Below are positions 1-8,632 of a stretch of 64,000 nt of DNA, one piece after another; the stretch's first letter is position 1, and each line of letters begins with the position of its first letter. The stretch is from Kofleriaceae bacterium (GTDB lineage: Bacteria > Myxococcota_A > Polyangia > Haliangiales > Haliangiaceae): positions 53,465-117,464 of the forward strand of contig JAGPCO010000006.1 of assembly GCA_018058095.1 (NCBI GenBank). Reading direction: 5' to 3'. The notes under the pieces are model-generated. The model saw only the letters and a program-made list of their open reading frames with translations, ran no database searches and was not told the origin of the DNA. A program made the translations under genes and the position numbers.

Positions 1-463
1 CCGGGTGGCGCAGGCCAGCGACGAAGCAGAACACGCGCGGGCTCTCGACCAGGTGCACGCCGGAGGCCGGCAGCGCGGCGCGCAGCCGGGCCACCGCATG
101 CCAGCCGCGCAGCAGGGTCGTCATCAGCGCCGCGCCCCGGGTCAGGACCAGCACGCCGGCGCCGAGCAACAAGGCGAGGGCCCACGGCCGCTCGGCCCAG
201 GCCAGGCCGTGGCGCAGGCACAGGTGGGCGTGGTCGCCATGGTTGTCGCAGTGGTCGAGGCCGACCAGCGACTCGATCAGCAGCACCAGGACCACGGCCC
301 CGGCGAGGATCACCGGCACCACGGCGGCCAGTTCGACCAGGCGGCGCTCCGTCGCTGGCCCGCGCCGGCGCAGGCGCGGCGCCAGCGCGGCCAGCGCCGC
401 CGAGGTGACGCCGGCGACGAGCACGAACACCACGGCGAAGCCGACCAGGCTGACCGCGCTCAC
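1..463 (-). CDS. M56 (BlaR1-like) membrane peptidase, N-terminal part, cut by window edge
   Basis: Reading the minus strand from a GTG at 463 gives an open frame that runs off the window start. It begins VSAVSLVGFAVVFVLVAG, a first membrane helix. A second hydrophobic stretch (VVPVILAGAVVLVLLIESL) follows, then a third (ALALLLGAGVLVL). The last visible residues, VESPRVFCFVAGLRHP, match the segment before the HExxH zinc site in M56/BlaR1 peptidases; the zinc site itself lies outside the window. The GTG overlaps the stop of the BlaI-like gene (GTGA), the usual repressor-peptidase pairing. In that family the membrane peptidase senses a signal and inactivates the repressor. The signal here is unknown. 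Confidence 0.72.
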   Translation of the reverse strand, partial: MSAVSLVGFAVVFVLVAGVTSAALAALAPRLRRRGPATERRLVELAAVVPVILAGAVVLVLLIESLVGLDHCDNHGDHAHLCLRHGLAWAERPWALALLLGAGVLVLTRGAALMTTLLRGWHAVARLRAALPASGVHLVESPRVFCFVAGLRHP

Positions 464-849
464 CGCCGCCTCCGCCGCGCCGCGATCAGCTCCTCGAGCT
501 GGCGCAGGTGGGCCTCGCTCAGATCGGCGGCGACGTCGACGAACGCCGCCAGCACCGGGCCCGAGCCACGCTCGAGCAGCGGCCCCAGCGCGGCCTCGAC
601 CACCCGCCGCTGGTACTCGGCGCGATCGAGCGCCGGCCGGTACACGAACGCCAGCCCGGCCTTGGTCCGGGCGAGTAGCCCCTTCTTGAACAGCCGATCG
701 AGCGTGGTCATCACCGTCGTGTAGGCCAGCCCGCCTCCGATCCGCCGCTGCACCTGCCTCACCGCCAGCGGCCCGACATCCCACAGCAGCTCCATCACCC
801 GCTGTTCGAGCTCACCCAGCACGCGGGCGGCATCGTCGAACGTACGCAT
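460..849 (-). CDS. BlaI/MecI/CopY-family transcriptional repressor
   Basis: A 129-residue winged-helix protein beginning MRTFDDAARVLGELEQRVME. LGELEQRVMELLWDVGPLAVRQVQRRI and AYTTVMTTLDRLFKKGLL follow the BlaI plan of helix-turn-helix plus wing, and the C-terminal half should dimerise. The open frame extends 19 codons further upstream, but the ATG at 849 starts at the conserved family N-terminus. It is translationally coupled to the M56 peptidase gene downstream. Family members repress their own operon until the partner peptidase cleaves them. The target genes are unknown; the divergent DMT transporter at 921 is a candidate. Confidence 0.85.
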   Translation of the reverse strand: MRTFDDAARVLGELEQRVMELLWDVGPLAVRQVQRRIGGGLAYTTVMTTLDRLFKKGLLARTKAGLAFVYRPALDRAEYQRRVVEAALGPLLERGSGPVLAAFVDVAADLSEAHLRQLEELIAARRRRR

Positions 850-871
850 CTGATCATGGGTACACCACTGG

Positions 872-892
872 CCTACGATCGGCAATAGTAGG
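872..892. promoter_or_regulatory. Candidate BlaI-type operator between divergent genes
   Basis: CCTAC and GTAGG form a 5-bp inverted repeat with an 11-bp spacer, midway between the BlaI-like gene and the transporter. BlaI operators are short dyads of this general kind, but the match is brief, so this is a guess from position and symmetry. Confidence 0.3.
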
Positions 893-920
893 ATGGGCCG
901 CCGCATGGCAGGATGGCGCC

Positions 921-1967
921 ATGAGCGCGTCGTCGTCGCTCCGCGCCGGCGTGGTGCTCGCTGCGATCGCCGCCGTGGCGTTCGGCCTCACCACGCCGAT
1001 CGTGGCCTGGGCCGGCCAGGGCCTGGGCCCGCTGGCGACCGCGTCCTTGCTCTACCTCGGCGCAGCGGTCGCTGCTGCCGTCTTGCGGATCGTTCGCGGC
1101 CACGCCGAGGCGCCCTTGCGTCGGGCCGACCTCGGCCGGGTCGTTGCGGTCGCGCTCGTCGGTGGCGCGCTGGCTCCGACTTTGCTGGCGTGGGGGTTGC
1201 AGCGGGCCGGCGCCACCGTCGGGTCCCTGCTGCTCAACCTCGAGGCGGTGTTCACGGTGCTGCTGGCCTGGGTGTGGTTCCGAGAGCCAATCGGCCCGCG
1301 TGTGGCCCTGGCGCTGCTGGCCATGCTCGGTGGCGGCGCCGCGCTCACCGCCGAAGCGTGGGGCGCGACGCGATGGGGCCTGGCCGGAATCCTCGCCGTC
1401 GCCGGCGCGACCGCGGCGTGGGCCGTCGACAACACCCTGACCCGGCCGCTGGCCGAGCGCGATCCGCTCGAGGTGGTGGCGAGCAAGGGCGGGCTCGGCG
1501 CGCTCGTCACCGCGATCACCGCCGTGCTCGCCGGGGAGGCCTGGCCGAGCCCGACCGCGGCCACCGTCCTGCTGCTGTGTGGCGCCACCGGCTATGGCCT
1601 CAGCCTGCGTCTGTACCTGCTGGCACAGCGGCGCATCGGCGCCGGGCGGACCGGCTCGGTGTTCGCGCTGGCGCCGTTCATTGGCGCCGCCGTGGCCACC
1701 GCCCTGGGCAACCGCACCGGCGGAGAGTGGACCGCGGTGGCGGCGGTGCTCTTCGCGCTCGGTGTGTACCTCCACCTGACCGAGCGGCACGCGCACCCGC
1801 ACCAGCACCCCGCCCTCGCACACGATCACCTCCACCGGCACCTCGATCCCCACCACGCGCACACGCATGACCCACCGTTCGTCGGGGAACACGCCCATCC
1901 GCATCAGCACGATGCGCTGGCGCACGATCACGAACACGCGCCGGATGTCCACCACGACCACCATTGA
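921..1967 (+). CDS. EamA/DMT-family transporter with histidine-rich C-terminal tail
   Basis: A 348-residue inner-membrane protein with about ten hydrophobic helices in two EamA halves (residues about 5-140 and 145-285). LLNLEAVFTVLLAWVWFREP is the typical EamA half-repeat signature. The last 60 or so residues are soluble and packed with His and Asp (ERHAHPHQHPALAHDH, then HAHPHQHDALAHDHEH, ending HHDHH). Such a tail could bind Zn, Ni, Co or Cu, so metal export or metal-regulated transport is possible. DMT proteins as a family export metabolites and drugs, and the true substrate cannot be read from sequence. It is divergent from the BlaI-like repressor. The start gives a normal first helix. 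Confidence 0.83.
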   Translation: MSASSSLRAGVVLAAIAAVAFGLTTPIVAWAGQGLGPLATASLLYLGAAVAAAVLRIVRGHAEAPLRRADLGRVVAVALVGGALAPTLLAWGLQRAGATVGSLLLNLEAVFTVLLAWVWFREPIGPRVALALLAMLGGGAALTAEAWGATRWGLAGILAVAGATAAWAVDNTLTRPLAERDPLEVVASKGGLGALVTAITAVLAGEAWPSPTAATVLLLCGATGYGLSLRLYLLAQRRIGAGRTGSVFALAPFIGAAVATALGNRTGGEWTAVAAVLFALGVYLHLTERHAHPHQHPALAHDHLHRHLDPHHAHTHDPPFVGEHAHPHQHDALAHDHEHAPDVHHDHH

Positions 1968-2037
1968 CCTCTGAAGCCCCCGAAGCGCGGCCGGACCGGC
2001 CTTGTGTGTTTCGCCGCGGTCCCGGATCATGCGGCGC

Positions 2038-2769
2038 ATGAATCGACGAGAAGTCCTCGGCGCGGTGACAGGCGCCGCGCTGGTCACGACGACGATCGGC
2101 CACGCCGCGCCGCGCAAGGCCACGCCTCCGCCCCCGCTGCGGCCGGTCGCGCCAGGCAGCAACGCGCTCGCCCCGCTGCGGTTCGACCCGGCCAAGCTGC
2201 CTGGGCTGTCCGAGCGCCTGCTGGTGTCGCACCACCACAACAACTACGGCGGCGCGATCAAGAACCTCAACGCGGTCGAGCTCGAGCTCGCCAAGGTCAC
2301 CGGCACGACGCCCGGCTTCCAGGTGGCGGCGCTGCGTGAGCGCGAGCTGACCTTCGCCAACTCGGTCTTCCTGCACGAGGCGTATTTCGACAACCTGGGC
2401 GACAACCTGGGCGGCCGCGGCCGAGCCGAGGGCGTGTTCGCCCGGGCGCTGGTCCAGCAGTTCGGATCGGCCGCTCGCTGGGAGGAGCTGGTCCGGGCGA
2501 CGGCGATGTCGCTCGGCGGCGGCTCCGGCTGGGTCGTGGTCGCGGTCTCGGCCCGGACTCACGATCTGCGCATCGTCGGGTCGGGCGGGCACGCCCCCGC
2601 GCTCGCGGCCGGCGCGCCGGTGCTCGTGCTCGACATGTTCGAGCACGCCTACGCGCTCGATCACGGCAGCGCCCACGCCCGCTACGTCGACGCCTTCTTC
2701 GCGAACCTCGACTGGTCTGCGCTCGACCGCCGCTTCGCGCGCGCGCGGGCCGCGACGACTACTGGATGA
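2038..2769 (+). CDS. Fe/Mn superoxide dismutase, probably exported
   Basis: A 243-residue protein that would dismutate superoxide. All four metal ligands of the Fe/Mn SOD fold can be placed: H65 (SHHHNNYGGAIKNLN), H113 (FLHEAYF), D199 and H203 (LDMFEHAY). The usual DxWEH motif has Phe for Trp. The N-terminus MNRREVLGAVTGAALVTTTI has paired arginines before a hydrophobic stretch, so Tat-like export is likely, which is unusual for a SOD. ATGs at 2029 and 2038 are both in frame; 2038 places the RR motif best. It lies next to NO-stress and denitrification genes, which fits a role against reactive oxygen and nitrogen species. Confidence 0.85.
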   Translation: MNRREVLGAVTGAALVTTTIGHAAPRKATPPPPLRPVAPGSNALAPLRFDPAKLPGLSERLLVSHHHNNYGGAIKNLNAVELELAKVTGTTPGFQVAALRERELTFANSVFLHEAYFDNLGDNLGGRGRAEGVFARALVQQFGSAARWEELVRATAMSLGGGSGWVVVAVSARTHDLRIVGSGGHAPALAAGAPVLVLDMFEHAYALDHGSAHARYVDAFFANLDWSALDRRFARARAATTTG

Positions 2770-2813
2770 TCGAAAGGGGGCGGCCCTCGACGGCTCAGGC
2801 CGGACCGTCCCCG

Positions 2814-2929
2814 CTGGCAGGATGCTGAAGAAGCATCCTGCTAGACATTTCTGATCTCGCAGCTTGCTGAAAACACGGAGCCCGTCCCGTCGGCTGGAGC
2901 CGCCGGCACGGGTTTCAGCAGCCTGCTAG
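2814..2929. repeat. Double-hairpin repetitive element, copy 1
   Basis: About 116 bp that match, in inverted orientation, the element at 23081-23198. It has two palindromes. One is a stem of about 13 bp (CTGGCAGGATGCT with its complement). The other is a longer imperfect stem containing CCCGTCCCGTCGGCTGG and its partner, closed by TTTCAGCAGCCTGCTAG. The right end CTAG supplies the TAG stop of the minus-strand ytfE gene. It sits between the 3' ends of two convergent genes, so it may also act as a two-way terminator. The form is that of a REP/BIME-like or non-autonomous mobile element. Confidence 0.85.
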
Positions 2930-3591
2930 CGCCCGAGCGCGCGCGGGAACAACACGTGATTCTCGAGGTGGATGTGCTCCATCAGCTCGCGTTCGAGGCG
3001 GGCCAGCCCGGCGTACAGCGCTCGCCAGGTCGCGCAAGCATGAGGTGGTGGCACGTGGTCGCCGGTCAGGGCCCGAAGGCCGCGCAGGTTCACCGCGTGT
3101 TCATCGTGCTCGTGCCGCATCACCTGCACGGGCGCGTGGGCCATGGCGCCCTGGCCCTGGCGGATCATCGGGAACAGGACTCGCTCCTCCTTCATCATGT
3201 GCGACTGCAGCTCGTTCCACATGTGCTGCAGGCCGGCACCGAGACCGGTCGGCACCGCCGGCTTACCGGCGTGGACGCGTTCGACCTTGTGGGCGGCGGC
3301 GATCAACGGCGGCACGTCGTCTCGCAGGGTCTGGTGGTATCGAGCCTCGATGTGATCGCACAGCTCGACCAGGGGCATCTGCGCCCAGGCCGGGGGCGGC
3401 TCGGTGCTGCGTCGCGACGCCGCGTCCAGCTCGGCCGCGATCACGGCCGCGTCCAGGCCGGCGCTGGCGCAGGCCGCGCCCAGGGTGCGCTCACCGCCGC
3501 AGCAGAAATCGAGCCGGTGCCGCAGCAGCACGGTCGTCGCGTCTGGCAGGTCTCGCGCCAGCGCGCCCAGGGTCTCTTGCGTCAGGTCCAT
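2926..3591 (-). CDS. ytfE: Di-iron Fe-S cluster repair protein (YtfE/ScdA/RIC)
   Basis: A 221-residue cytoplasmic protein. The N-terminal ScdA domain has the signature LDFCCGG (residues 28-33). The rest is a hemerythrin-like four-helix bundle with the expected His/Glu ligands (DHIEARYHQTL, SHMMKEERVLFPMI, HEHDEHAVNL, EHIHLENHVLFPRAL). The family rebuilds Fe-S clusters damaged by NO or oxidants. The ATG at 3591 is preferred over the upstream GTG at 3624 because AAGGA lies six bases before it. The TAG stop is contributed by the repeat element. The gene follows the small barrel-like protein by about 60 bp on the same strand, and its neighbours make and handle NO. Confidence 0.9.
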   Translation of the reverse strand: MDLTQETLGALARDLPDATTVLLRHRLDFCCGGERTLGAACASAGLDAAVIAAELDAASRRSTEPPPAWAQMPLVELCDHIEARYHQTLRDDVPPLIAAAHKVERVHAGKPAVPTGLGAGLQHMWNELQSHMMKEERVLFPMIRQGQGAMAHAPVQVMRHEHDEHAVNLRGLRALTGDHVPPPHACATWRALYAGLARLERELMEHIHLENHVLFPRALGR

Positions 3592-3651
3592 CGGAGGTTC
3601 CTTGGTTGGGGCGGTCGTAGCCACCGAACAGGGTCGCAGCAGGTCAGCCGT

Positions 3652-4425
3652 TCACCGGCTGAACGAGAACCACAGGTGTGCAGCTCGGTAGTCGACCCCG
3701 GTGGCGTCAGCGCCGCCGAGGATCTTGCCGAAGGTCCACGACGCGCCGACGTTCATCGCCGGGCTCAGCGTCAACACGCCGGAGGCCCCGAACGAGACCT
3801 CCCACCGGTCGGCCAGCCCGTCGAGCGGGCCCTTGAAGCCGGTGCCGAGCCCGAGCGCGACGGCGGGCGCGACCTTGTATTGCGCGAGCACGGGGATCCA
3901 GAGCGACTCCTTGTTGGTGTCGCGCTCGGTCAGCCCGACGAACATGCTGGGTGAGGTGGCGATCGAGACCGCGCCCACCACGTGCCGGAGCTTGGCCCCG
4001 ACCTTGGCCGCGATGGCGCCGCCATCCAGGTCGAGCGCGTGCAGGCCGACGTTGGCCGCGAACGACGTTGGGCCCGTGGCCAACGCATAGAGCCCCTCGA
4101 TCCCAGCGTTGTCGTAGACCCCGGCACATCCACCGTCGGTCCCATTCAGGCACAGGCCACGCCCGGCACCGCCACGAAAGCCGGTGAGGGCGAAGGTCGA
4201 GCTGAGCAGCGACACGGTCAGCGCGTCGGTGACCCCGTAGCTCAGGTCGGGCGCGAGCGAGGTGGGCTTGCCGGCCACGCCGGCGGAGAGGTTCATCTCG
4301 ACCGTCGCGGTCACGCTGGCTCGGCCGCGTGGCAGGGTCAGCCCAGGGCCGGCATGGGCGCGCTGGGCGGAACCAGCAAAGAGCAACGTGGTGAGGAGCA
4401 GCGAGGACGCGGTGCGCAAGTGCAT
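3652..4425 (-). CDS. Predicted outer-membrane beta-barrel protein, unknown function
   Basis: A 257-residue protein with a signal peptide (SSLLLTTLLFAGSAQRAHA). The mature part is made of alternating polar and hydrophobic strands (ASVTATVEMNLSAGVAG, DALTVSLLSSTFALTGF, MNVGASWTFGKILGG) and ends in a phenylalanine-containing strand (LWFSFSR), as in outer-membrane barrels. Two cysteines (GLCLNGTDGGC) could form a loop disulfide. It is divergent from the Crp/Fnr regulator and upstream of ytfE on the same strand, so it may belong to the NO-response group. No specific family recognised. Confidence 0.6.
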   Translation of the reverse strand: MHLRTASSLLLTTLLFAGSAQRAHAGPGLTLPRGRASVTATVEMNLSAGVAGKPTSLAPDLSYGVTDALTVSLLSSTFALTGFRGGAGRGLCLNGTDGGCAGVYDNAGIEGLYALATGPTSFAANVGLHALDLDGGAIAAKVGAKLRHVVGAVSIATSPSMFVGLTERDTNKESLWIPVLAQYKVAPAVALGLGTGFKGPLDGLADRWEVSFGASGVLTLSPAMNVGASWTFGKILGGADATGVDYRAAHLWFSFSR

Positions 4426-4593
4426 GGCGCCGCGTCAAGCAAGACAGGTGCCACGACCCGTGAAGCGACCCTGGGTCCCCCGGACCTGCCGAGGCCAGCT
4501 CGCAATTCGCGCAAAGCCTGCCCCAAGGCCCCCTGACAGGCGAACCACGCGCGTTGCCCACGGTGGTGATCCTTGCAGGTACACTGTCTCCAC

Positions 4594-5328
4594 ATGCCTC
4601 AGGTGCCGCTCACGCCTCAGCTGGCCGTCGAACAGCAGGCCCTCACCGAGCGCCTGCGCCGGGCCCGCCACTTCCGCACGCTGCCGCCGGTGGCGATGCG
4701 GACCCTGGTCGACGTCGCCCGTGTTCGTTCGATGCGGGCCGGGGAGGTGTTGTGGCGAGCCGGCGACGCTGGTACGGGTTTCACGTTCGTCGACCGTGGC
4801 CTGGTGATGATCTCGACACCGCGATCGAATGGAGGCGCGGCCGTGCTGGGGGTGTTCGGACCCGACGACTGTGTCGGTATCTCGGCGGTGCTGGCGCGGG
4901 CGCCATACCCCGCCGATGCGGTGGCGCTGGCGCCTGACACCCGCGTGCTGGTGTTTCCTGCCGCCGCCGTGCTGGCGGCCGTGGAGGGCCACCGGGCCTG
5001 CGCAGACCTGGTCCAGGCCGCCGTCACCGATCACACCGCGGCGCTGCGCATGAAGATCGAGATCCTGTCGGCCGGCACCGTGCCTGCCAGGGTCGCCGCG
5101 TTCCTGCTGTACCTCGGCAGCCGCTTCGGTCATCCCCATGCGATGGGCAGCGTGAGCATCCCGGTCATGGTGACCCGCGCTCAGATCGCCCAGATCGTCG
5201 CGGCCCGCCCCGAGACCGTGATCCGAGCCTTCGCGGCGTGGCGACGACAGCGCATCGTCGCGACCGGCCCCGAAGGCTTCGAGCTGAAGGCGGTCGGGCG
5301 CTTGCACGCGATCGCCGCTGGGGAATGA
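4594..5328 (+). CDS. Crp/Fnr-family transcriptional regulator
   Basis: A 244-residue protein: cyclic-nucleotide-binding-like beta-barrel (about 30-145), long dimer helix, and C-terminal helix-turn-helix with the family signature VTRAQIAQIVAARPETVIRAFAAW (about 190-213). It lacks the N-terminal cysteine cluster of Fnr, so direct oxygen sensing by an iron-sulfur cluster is unlikely; DNR/NnrR-type NO sensors have the same layout. It is divergent from the barrel protein and immediately upstream of the nirK operon, whose promoter has a matching TGA-N6-TCA dyad. It probably controls denitrification. The ATG at 4594 is preferred over one at 4573 because it begins closer to the conserved domain. Confidence 0.88.
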   Translation: MPQVPLTPQLAVEQQALTERLRRARHFRTLPPVAMRTLVDVARVRSMRAGEVLWRAGDAGTGFTFVDRGLVMISTPRSNGGAAVLGVFGPDDCVGISAVLARAPYPADAVALAPDTRVLVFPAAAVLAAVEGHRACADLVQAAVTDHTAALRMKIEILSAGTVPARVAAFLLYLGSRFGHPHAMGSVSIPVMVTRAQIAQIVAARPETVIRAFAAWRRQRIVATGPEGFELKAVGRLHAIAAGE

Positions 5329-5366
5329 TCGGGTCGCAGTAGATCCGCAAACATTGCGCCCTGCGT

Positions 5367-5382
5367 CATGACATCGATCATG
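5367..5382 (+). promoter_or_regulatory. Crp/Fnr-type operator upstream of nirK
   Basis: CATGA-CATCGA-TCATG is a perfect 5-bp inverted repeat with the TGA-N6-TCA spacing of Crp/Fnr/DNR boxes. It lies 62 bp before the nirK start and just after the regulator gene, so autoregulation and nirK control could share it. Confidence 0.65.
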
Positions 5383-5443
5383 CAGGTGTCGCCGGTCGCT
5401 CTCTAGGGTGGGCCCCAACTCCCAACCAACGAGTGAACCGGAC

Positions 5444-6955
5444 ATGCGCTCCTTCAAGACGCCCTCTGCTCTCATCCTGGTCGCCGCACTCGGCGCGACG
5501 GTGGCCTGTAAGAACCGCACACGCACGGAGCCGGCTCCGACGCCAGCCCCCGCGACCCAGCCGGTCCACGACATCACCAGTCCACCGACCGGTGACCCCA
5601 TCGTGGCCGAGCTGACCGACCCGCCCTTCGTGCCAGCACCGATCACCCGGACCAAGCCGGCCAAGGTCATCGTCAACCTCGAGGTTCGCGAGATCACCCG
5701 GCCGATCTCCGACGGCGTCGACTACACGTTCTGGACGTTCGGCGGCGTGGTGCCGGGCAAGTTCATCCGGGTCCGGCAGGGCGATCAGGTCGAGTTCCAC
5801 CTGCAGAACCACCCCGACTCGAAGATGCCGCACAACATCGACCTGCACGCCGTCACCGGTCCTGGTGGTGGCGCCGCGTCGAGCTTCACCGCGCCTGGTC
5901 ACCAGTCGCAGTTCAGCTTCAAGGCGATCAACCCTGGCCTGTACATTTATCACTGTGCGACCGCGCCGGTGCCGATGCACGTCGCCAACGGCATGTACGG
6001 CCTGATCCTGGTCGAGCCGCCGGGTGGCCTGCCGCCGGTCGACCGCGAGTACTACGTGGTGCAGGGCGACTTCTACACCGTCGGCAAGTACCACCAGAAG
6101 GGCCTGCAGCCGTTCGACATGCAGAAGGGCATCGACGAGCACCCGACCTACATCGTGTTCAACGGCTCGGAGGGAGCCCTGGTCGGCGACAACGCGCTCA
6201 AGGCCAAGGTCGGCGAGCGTGTCCGCCTGTACTTCGGCGTCGGTGGTCCCAACGTGACGTCGAGCTTCCACGTCATCGGCGAGATCTTCGACAAGGTCTA
6301 CTACGAGGGTGGCTCGCATTTCCAGGAGAACGTCCAGACCACGATGGTGCCGGCCGGAGGCTCGACCATCGTCGAGTTCAAGGTCGAGGTGCCGGGCACC
6401 TACGTGCTGGTCGACCACTCGCTGTTCCGGGCCTTCAACAAGGGCGCGGTCGGCATGCTCAAGGTCGAGGGGCCCGAGGACAAGGCCACCTACTCCGGCA
6501 AGGAGGTCGACTCGATCTACCTGTCGGAGAAGGCCGGTTCGACCGCCGCGGTCGGGGTCGCGACCGCGGCCGCGGCCGGGGGCACGCTCACCCCGGAGAT
6601 GCAGATCCAGGCCGGCGCGGCGCTCTTCGCCGGGACCTGCTCGAGCTGCCACATGCCGGACGGCAAGGGTGTGCCGCCGGTGTTCCCGCCGCTGGCCGCC
6701 TCGGACTTCTTGACCGGCAAGAGCAAGGACGAGGTGATCGGCGTGGTCCTCAACGGCCTGTCGGGCAAGGTCACGGTCAACGGCGCCGAGTACAACTCGG
6801 TGATGCCGCCGTGGAGTCACCTCAACGACGACGATATCGCCAACATCCTGACGTACGTCTACAGCAGCTTCGGCAACAAGAAGAACACGGTCTCGGCCAA
6901 GGACGTCGAGCGTGTGCGCGCCACCACCAAGCGCCCGCCCGGCGCCGGCCACTGA
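5444..6955 (+). CDS. nirK: Copper nitrite reductase fused to C-terminal cytochrome c
   Basis: A 503-residue protein reducing nitrite to NO. A lipobox-like LGATVAC puts the acylated Cys at 22. Two cupredoxin domains follow. Type 1 Cu ligands are H130, C171, H179 and M184; type 2 ligands are H135, H170 and H325; the catalytic pair is D133 and H276. After an Ala/Gly linker (about 365-382) comes a class I cytochrome c with C399-SS-CH403. Such NirK-cytochrome fusions are known and let the enzyme take electrons directly. The start at 5444 fits the signal peptide; an upstream ATG at 5408 would precede it. It heads the nir-nor operon, with nirV 10 bp downstream. Confidence 0.93.
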   Translation: MRSFKTPSALILVAALGATVACKNRTRTEPAPTPAPATQPVHDITSPPTGDPIVAELTDPPFVPAPITRTKPAKVIVNLEVREITRPISDGVDYTFWTFGGVVPGKFIRVRQGDQVEFHLQNHPDSKMPHNIDLHAVTGPGGGAASSFTAPGHQSQFSFKAINPGLYIYHCATAPVPMHVANGMYGLILVEPPGGLPPVDREYYVVQGDFYTVGKYHQKGLQPFDMQKGIDEHPTYIVFNGSEGALVGDNALKAKVGERVRLYFGVGGPNVTSSFHVIGEIFDKVYYEGGSHFQENVQTTMVPAGGSTIVEFKVEVPGTYVLVDHSLFRAFNKGAVGMLKVEGPEDKATYSGKEVDSIYLSEKAGSTAAVGVATAAAAGGTLTPEMQIQAGAALFAGTCSSCHMPDGKGVPPVFPPLAASDFLTGKSKDEVIGVVLNGLSGKVTVNGAEYNSVMPPWSHLNDDDIANILTYVYSSFGNKKNTVSAKDVERVRATTKRPPGAGH

Positions 6956-6965
6956 GGAGCGCCCG

Positions 6966-7832
6966 ATGCGGGGCGGACGTGTCATGGCCGGGGTGGTCCA
7001 CGCGCTGCTGGCCTTCGGGTTGCTGGCGGCGCCGGCGCACGGCGCGCCATCGGCGCGAGCCAGGCTGCGCCGGAGCGCGCCGATGGTCACGGTCGGCCCT
7101 GGCACCTACCGGCCGATGTTCCCGGCCGCTCCGGCCGAGGCCACCGTCGCGGTGCGGGCGTTTCGCCTCGACGTCTATCCGGTCACCAATCGCGACTTCC
7201 TCGCGTTCGTCCTCGCGGCCCCACGATGGCAACGCGGCGCGGCCTCGGGGTTGTTCGTCGACAGCAACTACCTGACCCACTGGGCCGGTCCACGCGAACT
7301 CGGCAGCGCCGGACCTGATCGCCCGGTGACCCGCGTCTCGTGGTTCGCGGCCAAGGCGTTCTGCGAGGCACATGGCCAGCGCCTGCCGACCGAGCGGGAA
7401 TGGGAGCTCGCCGCGGCCGCCAGCCCGACCTCCGTCGACGGTGATCTCGACGAGGCGTGGCGGACCCAGGTGCTCGACTGGTACCACGCGCCGACGGCGG
7501 CGCTGGGGCCGGTGGGCCGGCGACCGGCCAATCTCTGGGGTGTCCACGACCTGCACGGCCTGGTCTGGGAGTGGGTCTACGACTACAACGCCGCGCTCGT
7601 GGCGATCGACTCGCGCGAGAAGAGCGACGGCGACAAGGGCCGCTTCTGCGGCGCCGGGGCCGCGTTCGCCGCCGACACCACCGACTTCGCCGAGTTCATG
7701 CGCCTGGCGTACCGCAGCTCCCTCGAGGGCGGCTATGCGGCCAACAACCTCGGGTTCCGTTGCGCGCGCGACCTCGATGGCGCAGCCAAGCACTCGCCGC
7801 GCCGTGCGGCCGGGTCGGAGGGAGCGCGATGA
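6966..7832 (+). CDS. nirV: NirV-like formylglycine-generating-enzyme-family protein
   Basis: A 288-residue exported protein with signal peptide (VHALLAFGLLAAPAHG). The rest is an FGE-sulfatase/SUMF1 domain: FRLDVYPVTNRDFLAFV, PVTRVSWFAAKAFCEAHGQR, LPTEREWELAAAA, LVWEWVYDYN and NLGFRCARDL are its landmarks. NirV proteins of this family sit beside nirK in many denitrifiers, with an unclear, probably maturation role. It starts 10 bp after nirK, and its stop overlaps the start of the SCO gene (ATGA), so the three are likely co-translated. Confidence 0.85.
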   Translation: MRGGRVMAGVVHALLAFGLLAAPAHGAPSARARLRRSAPMVTVGPGTYRPMFPAAPAEATVAVRAFRLDVYPVTNRDFLAFVLAAPRWQRGAASGLFVDSNYLTHWAGPRELGSAGPDRPVTRVSWFAAKAFCEAHGQRLPTEREWELAAAASPTSVDGDLDEAWRTQVLDWYHAPTAALGPVGRRPANLWGVHDLHGLVWEWVYDYNAALVAIDSREKSDGDKGRFCGAGAAFAADTTDFAEFMRLAYRSSLEGGYAANNLGFRCARDLDGAAKHSPRRAAGSEGAR

Positions 7833-8578
7833 GCCAAGTACCCTGCACTACAACCTCGCCAACGCGGCGATGGATACCGGTCGCCCGGGTGGCCACTGCC
7901 AGCGTGCTCGTCATGCTGGCGAGCTGCGACCGCAGCGGCGGTACCTCGACGCCGACGGCCACACGGCCGACCGCCCCGGCCACCGTTGCCGTGTTGGTCG
8001 ACGCCCTGGGCCAGCCACCCTCCGGCCAGGGCGATCACGTCGACCCCTCCGCGGCGGTCCGGCCCGAGGATCCCGAGCACCCACTGTCTCAACACCCGAT
8101 CTACGACCTCGAGGTCGAGATGATCGACCTGCACGGGGCCACCATCGGGCTCGACGTCTGGCGCGGGCACCCGACGATCGTCGCGATGTTCTACGCCAGC
8201 TGCCCGGTGGCCTGCCCGCGGCTGATGAGGGAGATCCTCGAGATCGAGGCGTCGTTGCCGCACGAGCAGCGGGACTCGCTCCGGGTGTTGATGGTGTCGT
8301 TCGATGCCAGCAACGACACCCCCGCGGTGCTGACCGAGCTGGCCGCCACCCACAAGGTCGACCTGACTCGCTGGCAACTGGCCGCGGCGCCCGAGGCGCG
8401 CGCCCGTGAGCTCGCCGCCGTGCTGGGGGTGAAGTACCGCACGCTCGATGACGGGCAGTTCTTCCACACCTCGGTCATCACCCTCATCGACGGCGCTGGC
8501 CGGCCGCTGGCCCGCGTCGAGGGTCTCGGTCGTTCGACGGAACCGCTACGGCAAAGCCTGGCCAGCGCTCGCCCCTGA
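7829..8578 (+). CDS. SCO1/SenC-type copper chaperone lipoprotein
   Basis: A 249-residue protein with a lipobox (VLVMLASC) and a thioredoxin fold. YASCPVACPRL carries the CxxxC copper site, and the third ligand is the His in FFHTSVITLID. SCO proteins deliver copper to, or reduce thiols of, copper enzymes. Placed after nirK and nirV, it most likely loads the NirK copper centres. The ATG at 7829 overlaps the nirV stop. Confidence 0.9.
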   Translation: MSQVPCTTTSPTRRWIPVARVATASVLVMLASCDRSGGTSTPTATRPTAPATVAVLVDALGQPPSGQGDHVDPSAAVRPEDPEHPLSQHPIYDLEVEMIDLHGATIGLDVWRGHPTIVAMFYASCPVACPRLMREILEIEASLPHEQRDSLRVLMVSFDASNDTPAVLTELAATHKVDLTRWQLAAAPEARARELAAVLGVKYRTLDDGQFFHTSVITLIDGAGRPLARVEGLGRSTEPLRQSLASARP

Positions 8579-8632
8579 TCCGCGCGCCACCCACGCAACC
8601 ACGTTTCACGCCCCTCAACCTGGAGGTCTCCC

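Noticed and set aside
873..2676. Long minus-strand frames opposite the transporter and SOD
   Set aside because: Antisense shadows of genes with complete family motifs.
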